In this document: positions 55,930 to 64,000 of the stretch, piece by piece
How the letters are laid out: every line of letters starts with the position of its first letter
Position numbering within the stretch: the stretch's first letter is position 1
From: Hofstenia miamia
Taxonomy: Eukaryota; Xenacoelomorpha; Acoela
Assembly (NCBI GenBank): GCA_004352715.1
Contig: SCFE01000009.1
Coordinates: forward strand, 3,085,407 to 3,149,406
Direction of reading: 5' to 3'
Length of the DNA stretch: 64,000 nucleotides
Program-made: the position numbers and the translations under genes
Notes under the pieces: model-generated
What the model was told of the DNA's origin: nothing
What the model saw: only the letters and a program-made list of their open reading frames with translations
Database searches by the model: none

Positions 55930-57120
55930 GTGATGAAAATAAAGGTCAGTGTTTAAGATCAAATACAAAAAAAGCTGAATAAACTATCCTATCAAAGTGA
56001 TTTGATAAATGAAAAATGTTTTTTGATTTCAGTATTTTAAATATTTTCCTTGAAGATGATCTTGTACTAATTAATTGTTTTTCATAAGAAAAATAATCAG
56101 ATGCTGTTATTGTAGTCTTCCCAGTGATAATATTGTTAAATAATAAGAGATCACTGAATTGGACAGTTATGGGTAAAGTTTTATCATGCACAATAAGTTT
56201 GTAGTCTAAAATGCTATAACTCTTATATTTCCAATATAGACATTTTCTTTGAGAATTTTCTAACTTTTGAAAATTTCGACGTGATGGCCACCAGCACTGT
56301 CAAGCCTAAGTAAGAGTTGACAAAATGCAACTTTTAAATAAATTCAATTTAATCTTCTTTGGATTAAACACAGGCACATTTCGTATAATAAAGTAAAAGT
56401 AATTTCTTCATTTGTTTAATATATAATCTGAATACATTGACCACTTGAGATTACTAGTAATAATCACTCCCAAATCTTTTATGTTATTTGTAAAAGAAAT
56501 GATGGAATCATTTAAACGAAATTCATTCAAAAATATGAATTTGTGATGTTTTCCTAAAACTGATAATTTTTTGCTTTACAGCATTAAATTGGATCTTATT
56601 TTGATTACCCCACTTGATGATATTATCTATTTTATTTTGGATATATTGCTGAGAACGAGTTGTACATAGCAATTTAATATCATCTGCAAATATCCAACAA
56701 TGACTATTACAAAATTTAGGAAGATCGTTTATATAAATTAAGAAGAGCAGTGGTCCCAAAACACTCCCTTGTGGAACTCTGCTAGCAACTTTGATTGATA
56801 GTGTTCAAGCGCCATTGATATTTACAATCTGTTTCCTTCCACTCAAATAAGATTTCAAGAATTTTAACGAATATTCATCAAATCCAAATTTGGCTAATAT
56901 ATTCAAAAGGATATTTTGGAGAATGATATTGAAGGCTTTGCAGATGTCAAAGTAAATTCCACAACTTGTAGTATTATTATCAAGATTATTATAAACAAAA
57001 TACAAGTATTCCAAAAGATTTGTAATTGTAGAACACCTTTAATGAAAACCATGTTGTGATTTATTAAGATATGTTTTAGCATATGGATACAGAAGTTATT
57101 CAACAATTTTTCAAACAAGC
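55930..57120 (-). pseudogene. LINE ORF2 reverse transcriptase fragment with FADD box
   Basis: Minus strand: NNTTSCGIYFDICKAFNIIL and KFLKSYLSGRKQIVNING (RT domain), MGPLLFLIYINDLPKFCN, WIFADDIKLLC (catalytic box present), IKDLGVIITSNLKWSMYSDY (thumb) and, at 56191-55946, TVQFSDLLLFNNIITGKTTI with the usual C-terminal SSDYFS-like stretch. Stops and shifts break it (for example between 56805 and 56759). It is the tail of an L2/CR1-type element, separate from the 54.8-55.6 kb copy beside it. Confidence 0.75.
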
Positions 57121-57631
57121 GAAATTCTTGGTAATATACTAATTGGTCTATAGTTTGTGACCTTAAAGCGAATCAAAAAATTAAAAAATTGTAACTAAAT
57201 AAGATATTTTCCATAAATCAGAATAACAACACGTTAAAATTATGTGTGAGAATATTGTGTATAAACATGGAGAAATTTCAACTGTAATTTCATTAAGAAA
57301 AGTGGAAGATAAATTGTCAGATGTATGTGCTGAAAAAGATTTGAGCATAAATTAATTTCAATATATCCATATTGGGTACACATAATTTTCTTAGGGAGAT
57401 AGTGCTTACAATATTTTTATTGAAATGAGATTCATCATTATTTGAAGTAAAAACCGAAGCAAAATATTTGTGTACACTTATTATTATCAATATGCTCTGG
57501 ATGTTTTAGTTTTTTCCATTTAGTAGTTTCTAGCATATTCAAAAGATGTACAGAGTAGGAAGAATAAAAAGCAGGCAAATCACATCAGTAGTAAAGGGGG
57601 GTCGTAGGAGAGGACACTAACTCGGATTCTG

Positions 57632-57666
57632 ATTGGTCGAGAGCTGATGACGTCACGTGTCACGTG
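57632..57666. promoter_or_regulatory. Cluster of inverted CCAAT, CRE and two E-boxes
   Basis: ATTGG at 57632-57636, the full CRE palindrome TGACGTCA at 57648-57655, overlapping CACGTG at 57654-57659, and a second CACGTG inside the 10-bp palindrome GTCACGTGAC at 57659-57668. The block sits in a locally GC-rich patch (57595-57735), which is promoter-like in this AT-rich DNA. No gene is evident on either side, so its target is unknown. Confidence 0.45.
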
Positions 57667-57739
57667 ACAGACCGTGAATATTGGCGAGGGTGGTTTGAGT
57701 GCTGACTCACAGATATCGAGGGGTGTTTGCAAATGATAA

Positions 57740-58283
57740 TTAGTGAATCACTGATTGATTGACAGACCACTAATTGGTTTTGTGGTGATTCATGTTGGGG
57801 GGCCAATTTAATTGTTTTGATATAATGAGGGCTAATGTTTTTTGTTAATATACCTCGTTATTGTTTTTCCATGAGTTCGGATGATTGCACGTACAGTGTA
57901 ATTTTGGGAAAACCTACAAAACTGCACTTGTCAAAATTCATTGTTAACACGTTTATTGTATCACAATTATTTTTCATAATAAAAGCGCATGGAATTTTAT
58001 AGGTAATAGTAAAAAATGAATGACTAGTGTACGTGTTAAAAAACAAAACGCATTAAATATACAATATTAATATATTAGTTTTACATGGCTATCCTTTCTT
58101 CACACATCTTTCCCCAACTTTCCATGTTTTTTTTCAGCTTGTACACATTTGGTGACTATTTCATCTTTTATCAACTTTTCCACGTTGTTCACTTACTTGC
58201 TTTTTATAATGTTATATGGTTGCATACATTACATGGGTTTTCCGGCTTTCACTGTGTTTATCAACTTTTCCACATTTTNNNNN
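57740..58283. other. No gene; short repeats and a 5-N gap
   Basis: TTTATCAACTTTTCCAC occurs twice in 58168-58275. The window has NNNNN at 58279-58283. Confidence 0.5.
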
Positions 58284-58990
58284 AATAAACTTAAAACGCG
58301 TATATAGGCGAATTAACTATTAAAATATAAAATTCGTTTTAAAACAAAAGTGTGTTTGGTGAAAATAGAAATATTACATCAATGTATATGGGCGAATAAA
58401 ATATACCATTAACATAAAAATCGTTTAAAACAAAAACGGGTACAATGGAAAGAGAAATATTACAACACTGTATATAAGCAATGATAGTAAAATATGGCAA
58501 AACCTATTGTAATGTAATTTGCATTGTTAGTTAAAAAAATTATTGTGTCTAAATAATTCTCATTAGTCAATTCAAACAATCGCAAAAGTAATTAAAAAAA
58601 CATTTTGACTTTTTCATAATTTACCTTTAATCAAAAGCATATATAAAATTTACATCGTAATTCGCATTGTTAGTTAAACATTATTATAATTAAATAATCC
58701 CACTCACTCATTTGCAATAAATTAAACAAATTTGATTATACACAATACTCGATAAAACATTTATGCATTGAAACTAATTTAAAAAGGAGAATATACGTGT
58801 ACAAAGGAAATGTTTATAGGCACATAAAACCATTAATACATAACATTGCTCATCCCAAAAACGTGTATGCCAAAAGGGGAAATACAAACATTAACCGAAT
58901 AAAACACCAATGCAAAACATTGCTTAAAACAAAAAAAGGGTGTAAAAATATTACACAGTCGAATATATAGGATAAAATATTGAAAAAGTA
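58284..58990. repeat. Degenerate tandem repeat, unit about 85 bp
   Basis: A unit starting GTATATAGGCGAA (58300), with GTTTTAAAACAAAA and GAAATATTACA, recurs at 58384 (period 84) and in part at 58470 (period 86). Decayed copies with AAAACAAAAAAAGGGTG and GAATATATAGG lie near 58930-58975. It sits right of the 5-N gap, so the array may extend. Confidence 0.6.
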
Positions 58991-59344
58991 GCTTACCCAT
59001 CTGATATAAGGTTGGAGACGTTACCCAACTCACTTGCATCGGTGTTAGACTAATATCAAACTGGACGCATTCAATCTCTGACTCATGTCAAACCAATTTC
59101 CGTTCCCCATTCGTACATCGAGTCTTTCTCATTCCTTTGAAGTGGTAAGTTGATTAAACTACAATTCCCACTTATCAAGTATTTATAAAACGTGAGGGTC
59201 ACTCACACTAAAATGAAGCGGGAATTACTAGGTAACATTTCCTTCTTACTAATGCATTTGATAAAAAATGCAATACTAGAATGAATAATAAAAGAATTAA
59301 TGTAATATATAACACTTAGAAAAAACGTAAATTATTTAAATCCA

Positions 59345-59640
59345 TGTTTTTGGCTTTTTTAAAAATATGTGAGTTAAATGCAAACTTTTTACTATTCTCA
59401 TTATAAAAGAAGACGTACCAACGTTTAATATTGTTCCACCACAAGGCAATCACACGCTTTTCAATTTTCAAACATACCCTTGCATGCATTGTATATTAAT
59501 ATACATGTGTTGAGTCTTTTTTTAAAAAAAATATATAAGTTAATGTAAACTTTTTGCTATACTCATTATAAAGAAGACATGCCCACATTCAATGTTGTTC
59601 CCTCGCGAAGCAATCAAATGTTTTTAATTGACAAAGATTA
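59345..59640. repeat. Two-copy tandem repeat, period about 163 bp
   Basis: 59352-59472 and 59514-59636 share TTTTTTTAAAAA-like starts, CTCATTATAAA, GAAGAC, ATTGTTCC and GCAATCA in the same order with many differences. The right copy runs into the 59652 gap, which suggests a longer array unresolved by the assembly. Confidence 0.55.
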
Positions 59641-59651
59641 TTTTGATAGAT

Positions 59652-60651
59652 NNNNNNNNNNNNNNNNNNNNNNNNNNNNNNNNNNNNNNNNNNNNNNNNN
59701 NNNNNNNNNNNNNNNNNNNNNNNNNNNNNNNNNNNNNNNNNNNNNNNNNNNNNNNNNNNNNNNNNNNNNNNNNNNNNNNNNNNNNNNNNNNNNNNNNNNN
59801 NNNNNNNNNNNNNNNNNNNNNNNNNNNNNNNNNNNNNNNNNNNNNNNNNNNNNNNNNNNNNNNNNNNNNNNNNNNNNNNNNNNNNNNNNNNNNNNNNNNN
59901 NNNNNNNNNNNNNNNNNNNNNNNNNNNNNNNNNNNNNNNNNNNNNNNNNNNNNNNNNNNNNNNNNNNNNNNNNNNNNNNNNNNNNNNNNNNNNNNNNNNN
60001 NNNNNNNNNNNNNNNNNNNNNNNNNNNNNNNNNNNNNNNNNNNNNNNNNNNNNNNNNNNNNNNNNNNNNNNNNNNNNNNNNNNNNNNNNNNNNNNNNNNN
60101 NNNNNNNNNNNNNNNNNNNNNNNNNNNNNNNNNNNNNNNNNNNNNNNNNNNNNNNNNNNNNNNNNNNNNNNNNNNNNNNNNNNNNNNNNNNNNNNNNNNN
60201 NNNNNNNNNNNNNNNNNNNNNNNNNNNNNNNNNNNNNNNNNNNNNNNNNNNNNNNNNNNNNNNNNNNNNNNNNNNNNNNNNNNNNNNNNNNNNNNNNNNN
60301 NNNNNNNNNNNNNNNNNNNNNNNNNNNNNNNNNNNNNNNNNNNNNNNNNNNNNNNNNNNNNNNNNNNNNNNNNNNNNNNNNNNNNNNNNNNNNNNNNNNN
60401 NNNNNNNNNNNNNNNNNNNNNNNNNNNNNNNNNNNNNNNNNNNNNNNNNNNNNNNNNNNNNNNNNNNNNNNNNNNNNNNNNNNNNNNNNNNNNNNNNNNN
60501 NNNNNNNNNNNNNNNNNNNNNNNNNNNNNNNNNNNNNNNNNNNNNNNNNNNNNNNNNNNNNNNNNNNNNNNNNNNNNNNNNNNNNNNNNNNNNNNNNNNN
60601 NNNNNNNNNNNNNNNNNNNNNNNNNNNNNNNNNNNNNNNNNNNNNNNNNNN
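59652..60651. other. Assembly gap, exactly 1000 N, followed by (TA)n
   Basis: Placeholder gap; a TA repeat follows to about 60671. Confidence 0.98.
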
Positions 60652-60849
60652 ATATATATATATATATATATGTATATAAATTTTTGGTGCTTAAACTCGT
60701 TTGCAGACATTTCTTAAAAAATACTAATAATTATCATTTATTTATTTTAAACATTTGTATATTACAAAAAAGCATAAACAATCTTATTGAGGTTTAAAGT
60801 AAATTGCTTTTCTAAAATCAAACTTAGTTGCAAATTGATATTACTTAGT

Positions 60850-62420
60850 TACAAACTTTATTCTTTGTATATCCAAATAAGTTCTTTCTTTGGTGATAAT
60901 ACTAATTTAATTTTTTCTTAAATTCTTTAATTTGTTCCATAGATCTATAGCAATTGGTTTTAATATGTAGTTTTGAAGAAATTTCTGCTTTTGATCTAAT
61001 TCTGAAAAAAATATTTGTACAGAATTTAGTTTTTGTTAATAGTCTAAAATGAAAAAAGATTGTAAATTCTTATGATGTTTTCACAGATGATAACTAACTT
61101 ATTGTTTTATCTTTTAGGCAAGTTTGTCAACAAACATGATGAATATAAATTCTGAGGAAGAATATATGATTTTAAGACCATAATTTCCCATTTAATTGGC
61201 ATTAAGCTTTGTAATTTACAAAACACTTTGATCTCTTGAGGCAGTTTTTTCATTATTTTATTAACCCAATTTTACCAGGGCTTTTTTGTAACAGTTATTC
61301 TTGAGGGAGGGGGGGATTTAGATCTTGGAAACAGTGTATCTGATCACCACCAAATTTGGTGTGGACATACATTGACATGTGAGGTACATCTTGGCAAAAC
61401 AATTTTGTGATAAGATAATTAGCATACAAACTATGCGCATATTAATTAGGTTGTGTGTCAAATATTCTAAATTTCTCATTATTGACAAAAAATAATTGAA
61501 ATATTACCAAATAGGAATCAAGAGAAAGGCATATAGTGCAAATAAAACATAGAAAACATTTAATTATAATTTTGCATTAAAAATTATGCATTGGTTTCAA
61601 TTTATTAACTTTACATACAAAATTTTTATTTTTGAAACTCTCAATGAATGTCACTTTTTCATGGACTTTTATTTAATCACTATAACTTTGCAACCCTTGA
61701 CCATATCTGCACAGTTTTTCGTCAAAAGCTGCAGAACAAATTAAAGAAAAAAGACATGGAAGGATAGTTTATTATAAAAAAACGGTCTCAGAGTTACATC
61801 TAAAATTATGAAAGGGGAGGGAGGTCAAATCGCCCCCACAGGTAAGATAGACTTAATATGATTTTTCAATATATTAATTGATTACCAAAAATAATAACTA
61901 TGTATACAATTGAATTTTCTTCACAATGATTTTATTGTTTACTTGTGGATTTAGTTTCTTATCACTTGATTTGCTTAGTACCATGAACTTTGCTTTTTCA
62001 ATATTTAGCTTCATTATATTCTTATCAAAATATAAGATAGCTGTGTCTAATGAATTGAGTAAATTTGTATATAATAAAGTATCATTAGCATACTGTATGC
62101 AATTTATTTCATTTTCATGTCATTTACATATATGTAAATGGTTAATTATTATTGAATAAGATGTTATGTTTAAAATTTTTACGTATTATCTGTTATTTAA
62201 ATGTGCTAATTAAATTTATTGCTGATTTTTCAAAATTGTATATTGGTTGTAGTTTATTTATTGGGATATTGTGATCAATCGAATGGAATGTCTTTAATAA
62301 ATCTAGAGATAAAAGAAATACACTTTGGTTTTTTCTCCAATCATCTAAGACATGAATTAAGGCATCCTTTGTTGATAAATTGTAATAATCGAACTAAATT
62401 ATATTCCTCAAAATAATTAT
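60850..62420 (-). pseudogene. LINE ORF2 reverse transcriptase fragment (YAND instead of YADD)
   Basis: The minus strand reads, across frames, VFLLSLDLLKTFHSIDHNIP (RT domain), IQYANDTLLYTNLLNSLDTA and MKLNIEKAKFMVLSKSSDKK (catalytic box with Asp replaced by Asn), then after about 560 bases of other sequence (61290-61850) CKLQSLMPIKWEI and SYILPQNLYSSCLLTNLPKR, matching the 54.8-55.6 kb copy. Frameshifts and stops are many. The intervening stretch has no recognised ends and may be a later insertion. Confidence 0.65.
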
Positions 62421-62494
62421 TCCTTTAGTTATATATTATTTTTTTATATATTTTACTTAAATTGGTATATAATTATATACATCATTATAATTAA

Positions 62495-62600
62495 TAGGGA
62501 TGTGTCGGAATCCGTTATCCGGTAAAATCGACAATTTCACAACCGGATCGGGATATCCGGTAAAATTTAAATTGTTTACCGGATTTTACCGGATAATATA
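62495..62600 (+). repeat. Left end of a hAT-like element with CCGGTAAAAT repeats
   Basis: TAGGGATGTGTCGGAATCCG at 62495 looks like a hAT terminus. Inside, CCGGTAAAAT or its complement recurs four times by 62600, as expected of subterminal binding repeats. No right end found. Confidence 0.45.
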
Positions 62601-62865
62601 TTCTGAAATAAAACTTGATTTAAAAATAAAATTTTCGAAAATAAAGCTAAAAATTAGATGGTTTTCAGAAATGGGGTGCAGTTAAATAGGAAGTTATAAA
62701 GTCATAAAAAGTCATATTTTTGTTTTTTTTTGAAACATTTAGTAATATTTGTTCCTGAAATGTCATAATTTTGGCATAGTTTCATTAAAATTAAGAAACA
62801 AACCTAAGATTCATGCTGGATTGTGACTGCTTTAAATTATTTGAACTTGCCTAATCCCCGAGAAG

Positions 62866-63179
62866 CAGACTTTAATATACAACGAGCCCAAAACGAGCCT
62901 ATTTTAGGCAAAGAATGCTTATAGTTCTACTTGTTAATTTGATTATGGAGATCTTTCTTGTTTTTGCAGTCAGTATGCCTTTCCTATAATCATATTTAAG
63001 AAATGTTTATTAAATAATAAAAGGAGCTATGTAAAAAGTTCTTTTAACACACAATTAATTTTAAAAAAAACACCCAGCTAAAACAAGCCTCATTCAAAGA
63101 TTTTATGTGGCGAGCCGAGCCTAACTTACACAAAATTGAAACAAGTCGGGCTTGGAAATGTCGGCTCATTGACAAGTCC
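62866..63179. mobile_element. hAT-type MITE, copy 2
   Basis: Matches the element at 36213-36587 (ACAACGAGCC, CAGTCAGTATGCCTTTCCTA, TTTATGTGGCGAGCCGAGCC) with a deletion just inside the left end. CCGAGAAG at 62858-62865 recurs at 63180-63187, an 8-bp target duplication; the right terminus is degraded by a base or two. Confidence 0.8.
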
Positions 63180-63187
63180 CCGAGAAG

Positions 63188-64000
63188 TTTAATTACTAGC
63201 TAATTGTTGACCAGACCCGACCAGAACCAATGGCCGACGCGTTTCTAGGACTGACCATGTATGTGGCAACTTGAAAAATATTAAAGAAACTATATACATT
63301 GTAATTTCATGGATTTTGCAAGACACACGTGTTGCAGAATTGTGCACTGCGTATTCAGGCAAAATATATGAGGGTTAATAATCTCATTGCTTCAACTAAG
63401 ACTGCTATCATAAAAAATCAAAGTTGTTCAATGTTTGACAGAGTTGAAATTCTACCAGATGATGCTACTACTCCCACAAATGATACCTATTAAATAAAAG
63501 CCTATATCAGATCACCATTGGAAAATAACGGTTTCAATCCTATAATGGAAGAAAAGGAGATCGACATTTAATCAGTATTGTACGCTAGATTATCAAAATG
63601 TTAAGTAATATCGGCTGCAGTGGGAGAAGTTTCTCTATGTTGAGAAATCTTTTAGCCTATGACAGAAATTTTAACCACAATAACATATGAAAATTTATGT
63701 GCAGTTATTATGAGTGAAGTAGTTGCTTTAAAAAATTGACTTTTTGTTATGCAAGAGTTTTTTTATTTGTTTTATATCTTGTTCTCAGAAATAGAAAACG
63801 TTTAATATTTGTGAACGAAGTTTTAACTCCAGTGTTTCAAAAACATCAGATAACCAATCTCGCAATGTGAACAATTTAATAAGTTTCTTTTGTAACATTT
63901 AAAGGCTGAAGGATATAGGCTACAAAAGGCGCGGAAAATAAAAACACCAGGAAGATTGTGAAAGACACTTCTAGTGTACAAGCTTGACATTAATTTAAAT
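63188..64000. other. No gene recognised
   Basis: AT-rich sequence to the window end without a supportable frame or repeat. Confidence 0.4.

Noticed and set aside
61290-61850. Stretch inside the LINE fragment considered as a transposon insertion
   Set aside because: It interrupts the LINE alignment, but I found no inverted ends, target duplication or second copy, so it is left unnamed.

Overview
This is AT-rich, eukaryotic, transposon-dominated DNA from an invertebrate animal. The evidence is the element mix (Gypsy-type LTR elements, mariner and another IS630/Tc1-mariner transposon, hAT elements and hAT-type MITEs, CR1/L2-like LINEs), exons with GT-AG splice sites on the minus strand, and one gene with CCAAT and TATA boxes. 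I see nothing prokaryotic: no operons, no Shine-Dalgarno-led genes, no CRISPR. The phylum cannot be fixed from the sequence. The assembly is a draft. Four gaps are exactly 1000 N, one is 5 N, and six lone N bases mark contig joins, at least two of them flanked by unmerged duplicate sequence.

Layout. 1-15148: a cluster of decayed LTR retroelements of two related families. It holds a minus-strand 3' half with its LTR (1-3460), a plus-strand LTR that cuts into a virus-like gene relic (3461-4850), a plus-strand element with LTR, primer-binding site, gag and protease (5673-9271), and a second plus-strand element (10496-14148). 17.2-20.0 kb: a mariner-type relic, a foldback MITE and a clean solo LTR with a 4-bp target duplication. 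20.7-25.4 kb: a DNA transposon with perfect inverted repeats whose centre is lost at a contig join, an intact mariner, and a decayed mariner. 27.0-38.4 kb: minus-strand exons. Four of them join in phase into a small cysteine-rich, single-pass membrane protein; two more, upstream, join in phase with each other. The introns carry hAT elements with 8-bp target duplications. 41.7-42.5 kb: a hAT transposase-derived relic that keeps splice-like junctions. 45.1-46.2 kb: the only complete host-type ORF, an intronless EEP-superfamily (CCR4/Angel/PDE12-like) phosphodiesterase. 48-51.2 kb: a CR1-like LINE relic with a second LINE tail nested inside. 54.8-62.4 kb: three minus-strand LINE fragments, tandem repeats and a CRE/E-box cluster. 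62.5-63.2 kb: hAT ends and a second copy of the 36-kb hAT MITE.

Working genes appear to be few: the EEP gene, the mariner transposase (open, with its catalytic Asp triad), and probably the cysteine-rich membrane protein. I found no clearly new multi-gene system. The best leads are the cysteine-rich gene, the unidentified 3' ORF of the LTR elements, the TGA-only decay of gag, the 35-residue D-D spacing in the mariner, and the 61-nt perfect-core hairpin near 54.37 kb.
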